64,000 nt of DNA from JBDTSW01 sp963782605 (GCA_963782605.1 CAWAKK010000009.1:238121-302120), one strand, 5' to 3'; shown: positions 27,507 through 36,721, counted from the first letter of the stretch. Notes: generated by a model from the letters alone, not told the origin. Numbers and translations are program-made.

Positions 27507-28310
27507 ATGTTCAGGTTCAGACCCATCGGGATCAAGGCCACTTTGGCCGCGGGTATCGCCGCAGGGGGACTCGCGGCCTGTGGCGGGGGTGAGGACGGCA
27601 GCGGGAGCGCGGCCGCACAAAGCGCGGCGAGCGGCTCCGCCACGGAGCTGCCGCAGGGCAGCGAGAAGGTGAATCTCGACCCGGCCGAGTTCACGACGAA
27701 GATCGACAACCCGTACTGGCCGATGAGCCCGGGCAGCCGGTGGGTCTACCGCGAGACGGACACGACCGGAGCCTCGGAGCGGGTCGTGGTGGAGGTCACC
27801 GACAAGACGAAGATGATCGCGAACGGGGTCGAGGCCGTCGTGGTCCGGGACACCGTGACCGACGCTGAGACGGGCGAACCGCTCGAGGTGACCGACGACT
27901 GGTACGCCCAGGACTCGGACGGCAACATCTGGTATCTCGGCGAGGACACCGCCGAGTACGAGAACGGCAAGATCACTACGCGGGCAGGCTCGTTCGAGGC
28001 GGGCGTCGGGGGCGCCCAGGCAGGGGTGGCGATGCCCGGCCAGCCGAAGCCCGGGATGGAGTACCGCCAGGAGTACCTGGAGGGCGAGGCCGAGGACGAG
28101 GGCGCGGTCATCACGGTGGGCGAAGAACAGGTCGAGGTCCCGTTCGGGTTCTTCGACGAGGACGTCCTCATGACCCGCGACACGGTGCCGACCGAGCCGA
28201 AGGTCCAGGAGCTCAAGTTCTACGCGCACGGGGTCGGGCCGGTGCTCACGGTTCACACCGATGGTGACGGCGGCCGCGGCGAGCTCGTCAGCTACGAGCC
28301 GGGGTCGTAA
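27507..28310 (+). CDS. Exported lipoprotein, function unknown
   Basis: A 267-residue protein with signal peptide and lipobox LAAC (Cys near 24), then a Ser/Ala/Gly linker. The mature domain has FTTKIDNPYWPMSPGSRW and DDWYAQDSDGNIWYLGED. That pattern is seen in many secreted proteins of soil bacteria whose function is unknown. AGAAGGGAG precedes the ATG. Beta-rich and probably cell-surface. Confidence 0.7.
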   Translation: MFRFRPIGIKATLAAGIAAGGLAACGGGEDGSGSAAAQSAASGSATELPQGSEKVNLDPAEFTTKIDNPYWPMSPGSRWVYRETDTTGASERVVVEVTDKTKMIANGVEAVVVRDTVTDAETGEPLEVTDDWYAQDSDGNIWYLGEDTAEYENGKITTRAGSFEAGVGGAQAGVAMPGQPKPGMEYRQEYLEGEAEDEGAVITVGEEQVEVPFGFFDEDVLMTRDTVPTEPKVQELKFYAHGVGPVLTVHTDGDGGRGELVSYEPGS

Positions 28311-28341
28311 TACCGTGTGGTCTGCGAGACGGCGGCTTGGC

Positions 28342-29290
28342 CTAGTCGTCGTCCTGCGACCACGGCGCCTCGCGGCGCGGTGGCAGGTACATCACCTGGG
28401 TGCGCGCCATGCGGTCGGCGAGGGTCCGGCGCCGGTCGTCGAAGAGCGCAATGGCGAAGCCGATGCCGAAGGTGATGACCGATAAGCCCACACCGAGCAG
28501 CCGCCTCACCGCGAGGCGCGTGCCGATCCTGGGGCCGTGCGGTCCCTGCAGGCGGATGTCCAAGAAGCGCATGCCAGGGCGTCTCTCCCGAGAGGCTCCA
28601 GAACGCGAGCAGGTACGCGCCCGCCGCGAGGATCCAGGCACCGCTCGCGGCGAGGGCCGCCTGCAACGTGAGCTCGCCGCCGGCTCCGAGCGCTGCGGCC
28701 GCGACATCGCCGACGACCGTGGAGACCAGGAGGAACCCGAGGTTGAGGATCCCGAGGTCGATCGCGGTGGCGAGGAACCGTGAGACGAGCCCCGCCTGCG
28801 GCGGGTGGCCGGGCCGCTGCTCGCGGCGCGTCACGATCCGGACCAGGCGCTCGAGCGCGTCGTCGAGCCGCCGCGCGATGCGCCCGACCTGGGCGCCGAT
28901 GTCGTCGATCAGCCCGACTCCCTGATAGGCGATCGCCTGGCGGATCTCGGGTGCCTGAGCGATCCGCTCGACGAGCTGCTGTGTCTCGTCCGAGGAGAGG
29001 ATCCGCTCCCAGACGCGATCGACCATCTCGCTGTCTATGACCTGGACGATCGACCGCTCGACCGCGGCGCTCTCGAGCATCTCGGCGATGGCACGCTCCG
29101 CAGCGGGGCTCTCGAGCGCGCGAACGACCGCGACCTCAGCGGCCTCCTCGAGCGCCCGGTCGATTCCCGTCGCCTCGGCGGCGCGCGCCGCTCCGCGGAT
29201 CCCGGTGCGCGCGCCGGCGCCGACCATGCGCGCGAGCAGAGGCTCCGATGGATCTTCCGGGTCGACCGGGGGCTGCGGGGTCTCCGCCAT
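28342..29290 (-). CDS. RDD-family membrane protein (frameshifted)
   Basis: The N-terminal 170 residues are an acidic, helical, soluble region (AAERAIAEMLESAAVERSI) that ends in RREQRPGHPPQAG. An RDD membrane domain follows: LVSRFLATAIDLGILNLGF, FWSLSGETP, then after one skipped base near 28576 GMRFLDIRLQG, ending DDRRRTLADRMARTQV. RDD proteins are thought to be transporters or anchors, with the RDD Arg-Asp-Asp in DLG/DDRR segments. ATG 29290 is chosen, and a GTG three codons upstream is possible. Confidence 0.72.
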
Positions 29291-29400
29291 GACGGCCACG
29301 ATACGGGCGGTGGGGGACGGCGTTGGGGTGCGCCGTGTCGTGATCCCTCGCTCACGTACCTGGGCACTCCGCGGTGTTTGGCGGCGTGGGAGGCGGGTGA

Positions 29401-29565
29401 ATGGGCCTCGGCCGCCACGTTCTCCGCGAAACCTGGCGCATGGCGCAAGAGTCCCGCATAGCGAGACCGATGCGCCAGGATGAGTTCAGCGACCTCGCGA
29501 GCGAACCCACCGCTTCACTCCTCCTTCGATGCCAGTTGTTCGCGCTTAAGGACGCCCGACCGTAA
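29401..29565 (+). CDS. Possible small ORF (54 aa), unproven
   Basis: ATG 29401 is preceded at 7 bases by GGAGG, a better ribosome site than most genes here. The frame runs 54 codons to TAA. The product is charged and soluble (MRQDEFSDLASEP at its centre). About three quarters of third positions are G or C, below the neighbouring genes. I recognise no family. The rest of the 29291-29630 gap shows nothing clear. Confidence 0.3.
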   Translation: MGLGRHVLRETWRMAQESRIARPMRQDEFSDLASEPTASLLLRCQLFALKDARP

Positions 29566-29630
29566 CCCCGCCTTCGCCCTTTCGGCTAGGTTCCCGGTGC
29601 CATCGCAGACGGGACCTTCGGAGGTATTGA

Positions 29631-30020
29631 GTGGACGTCAGCCAGCTGAAGACAGTGGAGTTGTTCGCCGACGTGCCGGACGAGAACCTCGCCAAGATCG
29701 CGCCCTTCACGAAGGTCGACGAGTACGCCGAAGGCAAGGTCGTCGTCAAGGAAGGCGGTTACTCGAACGACTTCTACGTGATTCAGGACGGGACGGCCAA
29801 GGTGGAGCGCGAGGGCGGGCATCTCGCCGACCTCGGCCCCGGAGACGTCTTCGGCGAGCAGGGCCTCCTCGAAAAGCAGCAGCGCTCCGCCACGGTCACC
29901 GCGACCGACACCCTGCGCGTGATCAAGATCGAGCATTGGGAGCTCAGCCGGATGCGCAAGTCGATGCCCGAGGTCGTCGAGCAGCTGCAGCGACGGGTCT
30001 CGGAGTACTCGGGCGAGTAG
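29631..30020 (+). CDS. Stand-alone cyclic nucleotide-binding domain protein
   Basis: A 129-residue protein starting at GTG 29631 with GGAGGT upstream. It is a single CNMP-binding beta-roll: VELFADVPDENL, VVVKEGGYSNDFYVIQDG and LGPGDVFGEQGLL with the phosphate-binding cassette. The canonical Arg position reads KQQRSATVTA. There is no DNA-binding domain, so it is not a CRP-type regulator by itself. It ends about 60 bp before the riboswitch and could act as a sensor for a partner protein. Confidence 0.82.
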   Translation: MDVSQLKTVELFADVPDENLAKIAPFTKVDEYAEGKVVVKEGGYSNDFYVIQDGTAKVEREGGHLADLGPGDVFGEQGLLEKQQRSATVTATDTLRVIKIEHWELSRMRKSMPEVVEQLQRRVSEYSGE

Positions 30021-30077
30021 CCCGCCGGGCCTTCCGACCCGGCGTCGCCGAACCGATATAGACTCGGCCGCGATATA

Positions 30078-30253
30078 CGGTCGGTGGCCAAGGGAAGTCC
30101 GGTGAAAGACCGGCGCGGTCCCGCCACTGTGACCGGGAAAAGAGTCGTCGCTCGGCCAAGCGCGCAGAGCGTGAGGCCAGCCACTGGAGGCGCAACCGGC
30201 GTCACCGGGAAGGCGCGGCGAGCGAGCCCGGAAGCCAGGAGACCTGTCCCCGG
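30078..30253 (+). ncRNA. Cobalamin riboswitch
   Basis: The conserved core is clear. GGGAAGTCCGGTGAAAGACC begins at 30092, followed by GGTCCCGCCACTGTGACCGG, then AGCCACTGGAGG, CACCGGGAAGGCG, and the B12 box GGAAGCCAGGAGACCTG to about 30247. These are the diagnostic elements of adenosylcobalamin-type aptamers. A downstream GGGGCACTACCCC hairpin (about 30273-30286) just before the ribosome site is a possible expression platform. Binding would turn down the following transport genes. A possible -10 (TATAGA) is near 30057-30062. Confidence 0.93.
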
Positions 30254-30306
30254 CCAGCCAACGCCTCTTAGGTGGGGCACTACCCCTCGAGGAAGGGACG
30301 GCTGAT

Positions 30307-31344
30307 ATGCCAAACGGTTATTCGCGAGCCCTGCGGCTGTGGGCGCTTCCGCTTGCCGCTGTTTCCGCAGCGCTCATCGCCCCTGGTGCGCAGGCTGCCG
30401 ACGACGCGGTTGTCGAGCTGCGCGTCGTTCATCCCGGCGGCGCCTTGGAGCCGGGCGCAAGCTACGTCACGAACACGGAGAAGATCAAGACCGATCGTCG
30501 AGCGCGGTGCTTTACGGACGGCGAGGGGGGGAGCGGCGACGTCGCGAAGCTGCCCGGTCCGACCGCGATGGGCTTGCTGGAAACGGCGGGCGACACCAAC
30601 AAGGATGTCAATCCCCTGTCGGTGACCGACGAGTTCGGCTTCGGGCTTGGTCTTTGTGACATCGGCGATGTGGCAGCCGAGGCCGACGAGAGCTACTGGG
30701 CGCTCACCGTGAACCATCAAACGGCGCAGGTCGGCGGGGATCAGCTCCGAGTGGATGACGGTGACGCGGTGTTGTGGAGCCTCACCGGCCTGGCTCAGTT
30801 CCCGCCAAATCCGGAGTTGGAGTTGCGCGCCGCTCCGGGAACGGAGCCAGGCACTCTCAACGTCACCGTCGTCGAGTGGATCTGCTCGACCGAGTTCCCC
30901 CCACCGGATCCGGTCTGCACGGAAGCGCCGGCCGAGGGCGCGAGCGTGACCGGCGGCGACGCCCCGGCACAAACGAACGCGGCCGGTGTGGCCACGGTGA
31001 CGCTTGCCACGGAGCAGCGCTACTCGCTCCAGGCGACAGCGACGGGACATTTACCGTCGAACGTCGCCAGGGTCTGCGTGAGCGCAACGGATGGCGCGTG
31101 CCCCGAGGCGACCGATCCGCCCAGCCGCAGGATCTACGGCCGCGATGGGGCTGATCAGTTCGCAGCGACACGGGGCTGGGACACCATCCGCGCGAGAGGC
31201 GGCGACGACAGGATCAACCTCAGGGGTGGAGGCGCCGACAGGGTCAACTGCGGCGGCGGCAAGGACCAGGTAACGATCTCGGCCGACGACACCGACGATG
31301 ACATCGCCGAGAATTGCGAGAAGGTCAAGCTGGCGCCCGCATGA
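30307..31344 (+). CDS. Secreted DUF4430-like protein with RTX-type C-terminus
   Basis: The first gene under the cobalamin riboswitch, 345 residues. It has a Sec signal peptide (about 1-30, cleavage after AQA). A DUF4430-like beta domain follows, with SYWALTVNHQTAQVGGDQLRV then DDGDAVLWSLTG. That domain is related to the C-terminal beta domain of transcobalamin and intrinsic factor. Next come an Ig/carboxypeptidase-regulatory-like segment with several Cys, and a Ca-binding tail (GADQF, GGDDRINLRGGGADRV). I infer an extracellular corrinoid-capture role from domain and riboswitch. Binding itself is not shown. Confidence 0.7.
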   Translation: MPNGYSRALRLWALPLAAVSAALIAPGAQAADDAVVELRVVHPGGALEPGASYVTNTEKIKTDRRARCFTDGEGGSGDVAKLPGPTAMGLLETAGDTNKDVNPLSVTDEFGFGLGLCDIGDVAAEADESYWALTVNHQTAQVGGDQLRVDDGDAVLWSLTGLAQFPPNPELELRAAPGTEPGTLNVTVVEWICSTEFPPPDPVCTEAPAEGASVTGGDAPAQTNAAGVATVTLATEQRYSLQATATGHLPSNVARVCVSATDGACPEATDPPSRRIYGRDGADQFAATRGWDTIRARGGDDRINLRGGGADRVNCGGGKDQVTISADDTDDDIAENCEKVKLAPA

Positions 31345-32293
31345 GCCGTGGCGCGGTGTGGCGGTCGCAACCACGGCCATGGCGCTCTCGGTTGCGGCCG
31401 CCGCCTGCGGGATTGGGCCCGGAGACTCCGATTCGGGCACGGCGACGCTCCGCGTCACTCGCGACTACGGAGCTGAGCTGATGGTGGAGGCGAGCGTCTC
31501 CGACCCCACCGAGGCGGACACGGTGATTCGGCTGCTCGATCGCGAGGCTGAGACCGAGACGCGGTTTGGAGGGGGCTTCGTGCAGTCGATCGAGGGTGTA
31601 AGCGGCGGGGTCGAGGCGGGCCGCAGCGTCGATTGGTTCTTCTACGTCAACGGGATCGAGTCTTCAGCGGGGGCGGCCGAGGTGCAGGTCCGCGCCGGCG
31701 ATCGGATCTGGTGGGACCACCGCGACTGGACGGACGCGATGCGCGTCCCTGCCGTCGTGGGCTCATGGCCGGAGCCGTTCGCGCAGGACTCGGCCGGCGC
31801 CGACATCGCCCCCGTCTCCGTGGAGTGCGCCACCGACCGCACCGTCTGCGGCGACGCTGCCGAGCGGCTGGCGGAGGAGGGGGTGGACGCCTCCACGGGA
31901 AAGCGTGACCCGGCTGGAGCGAACGCGGATGGCCTGCGGATGATCGTGGGAGAGTGGTCTCGTGTGCGCCGCGACCCGGCCGCGCGTCTCCTCGACGCAG
32001 GGCCGTCCGCGAGCGGGGTCTTCGCCGGGTTCGAACCGAACGCCGGCGCGGGCTGGGCGCTGTCGGGACTCGACGTGAGCGCGGATCCCGTTCGAAGGTG
32101 GGGCCCCGGCGCGGGGCTGGTGGCTGCCGTGAGAGTCGGTGAGAAGCCGCCGACCTGGCTCGTCACCGGCGCTGATGAGGCGGGGACGGCGGCGGCTGTC
32201 GAAGGGCTCTCGCCGGAGGTGCTTCGAGACCGCTACGCGGTGGTCATGAGCAATGGGAAGGCGACGTCGATGCCGGTGGGGGCGACCGGTTGA
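31298..32293 (+). CDS. DUF4430-like lipoprotein
   Basis: The DUF4430 signature reads VEAGRSVDWFFYVNGIES, then GDRIWWDHRDWT. The signal region ends in lipobox AAAAC, so the protein is predicted to be membrane-anchored. The C-terminal half is a separate alpha/beta region (TWLVTGADEAGTAAAVEGL). Its start is uncertain: ATG 31298 gives an Arg-rich n-region but overlaps the previous gene by 47 bp. GTG 31358 would give a signal peptide without positive charge. It overlaps EcfT by TTGA. Confidence 0.72.
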   Translation: MTSPRIARRSSWRPHEPWRGVAVATTAMALSVAAAACGIGPGDSDSGTATLRVTRDYGAELMVEASVSDPTEADTVIRLLDREAETETRFGGGFVQSIEGVSGGVEAGRSVDWFFYVNGIESSAGAAEVQVRAGDRIWWDHRDWTDAMRVPAVVGSWPEPFAQDSAGADIAPVSVECATDRTVCGDAAERLAEEGVDASTGKRDPAGANADGLRMIVGEWSRVRRDPAARLLDAGPSASGVFAGFEPNAGAGWALSGLDVSADPVRRWGPGAGLVAAVRVGEKPPTWLVTGADEAGTAAAVEGLSPEVLRDRYAVVMSNGKATSMPVGATG

Positions 32294-33195
32294 GGTCGCC
32301 ACTCGCCTACACGCCGCGCCGCGGTCCCCTGCGCGACGCCAGCGCCCTGGCGGTCCTTCTCTACTTTGGCTCGTTCGCGGTGGTCGCGTTCTCGTTTACG
32401 AACCCGATCGTGCTAGCCGGGGCAGCCGCCGGCGTCGTCGTGGCCGGCCTCGCCGCGGGCGCGGCCGCAGCCCTCTGGGTGGCGGTCCGCTACGGAATGG
32501 CGCTGGGAGTGGTCTTCGTCATCGTCAACGCAGTGGCCGCGCAGAGGGGGGAGACGATCCTCCTGCGTGGCTGGGACCTCCCCGTGCTCGGACAGGTCGA
32601 CGTGAGCGCCGAGGCGCTCGCGGAGGGTGCCGTCCTCGCCGGGCGCGTCGTGGTGGTGCTCATGGCGTTTGCCGTTATGAGCGCCAGCGTCGACCCCGAC
32701 CGCCTCCTGCGGGCGCTTCGTCCCCTCGCCCGTCGCTCAGCGCTTACGGCGGTCCTCGTCACCAGGCTCGTGCCGCTGGCGGCCCGCGACCACACCCGCC
32801 TGCGAGAGGCGGCGTTGTTGCGTGGCCCTGCGGCGGCTTCGGCCGGCAGGGCGGTCGTGTTGCGGCGGCTCGTGGCTGGCTCGCTCGACCGCGCGGTCGA
32901 CGTCGCGGCGACTCTGGAGCTGCGCGGCTACGCCCTCGGCGCGCCCAGGCGCGGCGAGCCTCGCCGAGCCGGACGCCGCTCGTGGCGCTTTGCCGCCGTG
33001 GGCGCGCTTCTCATCGCGATCGCCGTCGCGGCGCGCCTGACCGGGCTCGGGGAGCTCGATCCGTACCCCTCGCTCAAGCTCGATGCGGATCTCGCCACGC
33101 TGCTCTTCGCTGCGGCCATCCCGATGCTCGCGGCCGTGCCGTTCGCAAGCTCGCCCTTCGGCTCGGCCGTGGCGCGGAGGCCCGCCCATGCCTGA
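32290..33195 (+). CDS. ECF transporter transmembrane component (EcfT/CbiQ-like)
   Basis: A 301-residue membrane protein with four to five helices in the N-terminal 110 residues and again near the C-terminus. The cytoplasmic coupling region contains two Ala-Arg-Gly-like helices (VPLAARDHTRLREAALLRGP, TLELRGYALG). EcfT uses these to grip the ATPases. It starts at TTG 32290 overlapping the lipoprotein stop and overlaps EcfA by 8 bp. It belongs with the ATPase and S-component genes. Confidence 0.85.
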   Translation: MRSPLAYTPRRGPLRDASALAVLLYFGSFAVVAFSFTNPIVLAGAAAGVVVAGLAAGAAAALWVAVRYGMALGVVFVIVNAVAAQRGETILLRGWDLPVLGQVDVSAEALAEGAVLAGRVVVVLMAFAVMSASVDPDRLLRALRPLARRSALTAVLVTRLVPLAARDHTRLREAALLRGPAAASAGRAVVLRRLVAGSLDRAVDVAATLELRGYALGAPRRGEPRRAGRRSWRFAAVGALLIAIAVAARLTGLGELDPYPSLKLDADLATLLFAAAIPMLAAVPFASSPFGSAVARRPAHA

Positions 33196-34849
33196 CGCGC
33201 TCGTGGAGGCCAAGGCGCTGCGCTACCGCTACCCGGGCGAGCACTCCGAGAGTCTCACCGGGATCGATCTGCGGATCGAGCCGGGGGAGTTCGTCGTCGT
33301 GGCCGGGCGCTCGGGCTCGGGCAAATCCACTCTGCTTCACGCTTGCTGCGGCCTCGTTCCGCACTACCACGGCGGCGAGGTGACCGGCGCGCTGCGGGTG
33401 GCCGGCCTTGATGTGGCCACCGACGGCCCCGCCGACCTGGGCGGTGAGGTCGGCCTCGTCGCCCAGGACCCCGAATCGCAGGTGGTCGGCGCGACCGTAC
33501 GTGGCGAGATCGAGCTGCCCCTTGAGATTCGCGGCGAGGCCACCACCGCTCGGGCTCGGGCGGTGGAGGAGGTGGCCCTAGCCCTCGGCATCGCCGAGCT
33601 CCTCGATCGCGCCACCGACACACTCTCCGGCGGCGAGCTGCAGCGGGTCGCGCTTGCCGCGGCTCTGGTTGGGCGACCGCGGCTGATCCTGCTGGACGAG
33701 CCGACGTCGCAGCTCGATCCCGTGGCTGGTGACGAGCTGGTCGGGCTGCTTCGCAGGCTGAACGAGGAATGGGGGACTGCCGTCGTCCTGGCCGAGCATC
33801 GTCTCGAGCGTTGTCTCGCCGCGGCAGACCGGGTCGTCTCGCTCGCCGATGGCGACATCACGTTCGACGGCCCGCCCCGCGAGTTCCTCGCCTGGGCGAT
33901 GGAGCACGATCCGAGGCTGGCCACCCCGGGGGCGCGGTTGTTCGCCGCTCTTGGCCTCGAGCCGTTGCCTGCCAGCGTCAAGGAGGCACGACTCGAACTC
34001 CGAGAGCGAGGGCTGCACCTCGAGCGACCGCGGACGGACTCGAAGCCAGACCCCTTGGCGCCGCGGCAGGCGGGTCGGTTGCGCCGATCCCTGTTCGGAG
34101 CCGGCCGGGCGCAAGCGAGTGCCTTCGAGGCTATCGACGCCTGGGTCGCGCTCGACGACGGGCAGGAGCTTCGAGACGTCCTGCGAGGAGTGACCCTGCG
34201 GGTGGAGCCCGGGGAGCGGGTGGCGCTGATGGGTCGAAACGGGGCTGGCAAGAGCACGCTCATGCGGGCCGCGGCGGGGCTCGTCGACTCTGCACGGGGG
34301 AGGCTCGCGACGCCGGGCGGGTGCGCGCTGCTCTCCCAGAACCCGGCCGACTTCTTGACGCGCGAGCTGGTCGCGGACGAGTTACCCGGGGCAGAGGGCC
34401 GGGCGGCCTTGGCTGCGGTTGACCTCGGCTGGGCTGCCGACCGCGATCCACGCGATCTCTCAGGCGGCGAGCGTCAGCGCCTCGCGCTCGCGATCGTCAT
34501 GGCCGGGCAGGGCGCACAAGGATCCGCACCCGCCTTGATCTGCCTCGACGAGCCCACCCGGGGAATGGACCGCCAGCGCAAGCACGAGCTCTCCGAGCGG
34601 TTGCGCAAGCTGGCGGCAGCGGGCTCAGCCGTCCTGCTGGCGACCCACGATGTCGAGTTCGCGGCCGGGTTCGCGCGGCGCGTAGTGCTGCTTGGCGACG
34701 GCGACGTGATCGCCGACGGCCCGGCCTCCGATGTTCTCGCCGGCGGCTGGTACTTCGCAACGGAGGTGGCTCGGATCCTCGGAGCCGGAGCACCGATCTC
34801 GGCGGAAGAGGGAGCGCAGCGTTTGCGATCGGAGGTCCCGGCGTCATGA
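33188..34849 (+). CDS. ECF transporter ATPase, fused EcfA-EcfA'
   Basis: A 553-residue protein carrying both ATPase halves. The first has GRSGSGKST (about 40), LSGGELQRVAL and LLDEPTSQLDP. The second has GRNGAGKST (about 350), LSGGERQRLAL and CLDEPTRGMD. The linker at about 275-300 is basic and unordered. Such fusions energise ECF-type importers with EcfT and an S-component. The first half's switch His reads LAEHRLE and the second LLATHDVEF. Confidence 0.92.
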   Translation: MPDALVEAKALRYRYPGEHSESLTGIDLRIEPGEFVVVAGRSGSGKSTLLHACCGLVPHYHGGEVTGALRVAGLDVATDGPADLGGEVGLVAQDPESQVVGATVRGEIELPLEIRGEATTARARAVEEVALALGIAELLDRATDTLSGGELQRVALAAALVGRPRLILLDEPTSQLDPVAGDELVGLLRRLNEEWGTAVVLAEHRLERCLAAADRVVSLADGDITFDGPPREFLAWAMEHDPRLATPGARLFAALGLEPLPASVKEARLELRERGLHLERPRTDSKPDPLAPRQAGRLRRSLFGAGRAQASAFEAIDAWVALDDGQELRDVLRGVTLRVEPGERVALMGRNGAGKSTLMRAAAGLVDSARGRLATPGGCALLSQNPADFLTRELVADELPGAEGRAALAAVDLGWAADRDPRDLSGGERQRLALAIVMAGQGAQGSAPALICLDEPTRGMDRQRKHELSERLRKLAAAGSAVLLATHDVEFAAGFARRVVLLGDGDVIADGPASDVLAGGWYFATEVARILGAGAPISAEEGAQRLRSEVPAS

Positions 34850-36711
34850 CCTGGCAGCTCATTGTCTTCGCGCTCTTGGCGCTCGTGATCGCCGGCGGCG
34901 TCGCCTGGTACGAGCGCTCGAGGCCCCCCGCCCGCGTCGTGGCGCTGGTTGCGGCTCTCGCAGCGCTGGCGGTGGCTGGACGGCTCGTGCTGGCGCCGGT
35001 CCCGAACGTGGTCGCAACCACCGACATCGCGCTCATCACCGGCTACGCCCTGGGCGGCGCCCCGGGGTTCGTCGTGGGGGCGCTCGCGGCGCCGATCTCG
35101 AACCTCTGGCTGGGGCAGGGACCCTGGACGCCGTGGCAGATGGCGGGCTGGGGCATGTGCGGGATCGCGGGCGCGGCGCTCGCTCGCGCGAGTGGCCGCC
35201 GCCTGGGCCGCCTTGGGCTGGCGACGGCGTGCGCGGCCGCCGGTCTCGCGTACGGGGCGTTGCTGGATCTCTCGGTGATGGTCACCTACGGCGGCGAGCA
35301 GTCGCTCGACCGCTACCTCGCGCTGTCGGCGCGTGGCGTGCCCTTCAACATCGCTCACGCGGCGGGCAACTTCGTGATCGCGCTGGCCGTGGGGCCGGAC
35401 CTGGTCCGGATGATCTCCCGCTTTCGCGAACGGCTCGAGTTCACGTGGCGGCCCGCCACAGTGGCGCCGGCGTTGCTGCTCGTGCTGGCGGCCGCGGGGA
35501 CGACCCTCGCGCCCGAGGCGCGGGCCGGCTCCCCGGCGGACGCCAGGATCTACCTCGAGCGCCAGCAGAACTCCGACGGAGGCTTCGGCGCAGTCCCGCG
35601 AGCCTCATCGAACGTGGACATGACGGCTTGGGCGATGCTCGGCCTGGAGGCCGCCGGGCGCAATCCCCTCGACCTGCGAAGCGACGGGCGTACGCCCGTT
35701 GACTACCTGCGCTCCAAGGCGGGCGATATCCGCTCGACGCCCGACCTCGAGAAGACCATCCTTGCCCTGGCGGGCGCGGGGGTGAGTCCCCGCTCGTTCG
35801 ACGGACACGACCTGGTCGCCGCTCTGAAGCGGACGCGCCGGCGCGACGGCTCCTGGTCGGGCTACGTAGATCTGACCGCGTTCGGCGTCTTCGCGCTTCG
35901 CGCGGGAGGCGCCGGATCGAGTGCGCTCAAGCGCTCGGGAGCATGGCTTCGGCGAGCTCAAAACGACGACGCCGGCTGGGGCACGCGCCCGGGCTCGGCG
36001 AGCACGGTCGACAGCACGGGATCGGCCCTGCAGGCACTCGCGCTCTCGGGAGGCGGCCCCTCGATTGCGAACGGGGTGGCGTTCCTGCGGCGCGCGCAGA
36101 GCTCCGATGGTGGCTTCGCCTCGCCAGGGGCCGGCAGCAATTCGCAGTCGACGGCGTGGGCGATCCAGGGGCTGGTGGCCGCGGGGGCCAACCCGGGCGC
36201 CGTTTCGACTGGCGGCCGGAGCCCGCTCGACTACCTGGCCGCGCGCCAGGCACCCGACGGCCACTACCGCTATTCGGCCGGCAGCGACCAAACTCCGATC
36301 TGGGTCACGTCGCAAGCGCTCCTGGCCGTCGAACGCGAGGCGTTCCCCGTTTCGCCGACCCCAAGGGCAGCGAAGCCCGGCGGGTTGCCGCCGGCGGGCG
36401 GGAACGGGCTGGAGAGTGGAGCCGGGGAGGGAGGCGACGGCGGAGGCACTGGTGGCACCGGGGAAAGCGGTGAGCCGAAGCACCGAGGCGGGGAACGGGG
36501 GAACGACGGCGCCAGGGGCAGCGCAGGAGAGGACCCCGGCGGCTCCAAAGCGTCGCGGCTGGCCGCGGCGCAGCTCTCGGACATCCCGTCAGACCCAGAC
36601 GAGGCGGGGACTCGCGTGGGCGACGCCAACGCGTATCTGTTGGGTGCACTCGCCGGGCTCGCCCTCGCGCTCGCCGGCGGATTCGTCTGGTACCGGCGGC
36701 GCCTTCCCTAG
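34846..36711 (+). CDS. ECF S-component fused to extracellular alpha/alpha-barrel repeat domain
   Basis: A 621-residue fusion that overlaps EcfA by ATGA. Residues 1-230 look like an S-component with about six helices (VATTDIALITGYALGG, GFVVGALAAPISNLWLG). Residues about 235-505 hold at least five helix-pair repeats ending in QxxDGGF/W motifs: QQNSDGGFG, TRRRDGSWSG, QNDDAGWG, QSSDGGFAS and QAPDGHY. These resemble terpene cyclase, prenyltransferase and transcobalamin alpha/alpha barrels. A Gly/Pro/Ser linker and C-terminal helix (LLGALAGLALALAGGFVWY, then RRR) end it. The helix order predicts that the repeat domain faces out. Probable corrinoid receptor. Confidence 0.78.
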   Translation: MTWQLIVFALLALVIAGGVAWYERSRPPARVVALVAALAALAVAGRLVLAPVPNVVATTDIALITGYALGGAPGFVVGALAAPISNLWLGQGPWTPWQMAGWGMCGIAGAALARASGRRLGRLGLATACAAAGLAYGALLDLSVMVTYGGEQSLDRYLALSARGVPFNIAHAAGNFVIALAVGPDLVRMISRFRERLEFTWRPATVAPALLLVLAAAGTTLAPEARAGSPADARIYLERQQNSDGGFGAVPRASSNVDMTAWAMLGLEAAGRNPLDLRSDGRTPVDYLRSKAGDIRSTPDLEKTILALAGAGVSPRSFDGHDLVAALKRTRRRDGSWSGYVDLTAFGVFALRAGGAGSSALKRSGAWLRRAQNDDAGWGTRPGSASTVDSTGSALQALALSGGGPSIANGVAFLRRAQSSDGGFASPGAGSNSQSTAWAIQGLVAAGANPGAVSTGGRSPLDYLAARQAPDGHYRYSAGSDQTPIWVTSQALLAVEREAFPVSPTPRAAKPGGLPPAGGNGLESGAGEGGDGGGTGGTGESGEPKHRGGERGNDGARGSAGEDPGGSKASRLAAAQLSDIPSDPDEAGTRVGDANAYLLGALAGLALALAGGFVWYRRRLP

Positions 36712-36721
36712 ATTCTTCGGG

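Noticed and set aside
30078..36711. Cobalt importer of CbiMNQO type
   Set aside because: Cobalamin riboswitches also control cobalt uptake, but the S-component lacks the CbiM N-terminal His motif and the operon has DUF4430 and barrel domains.
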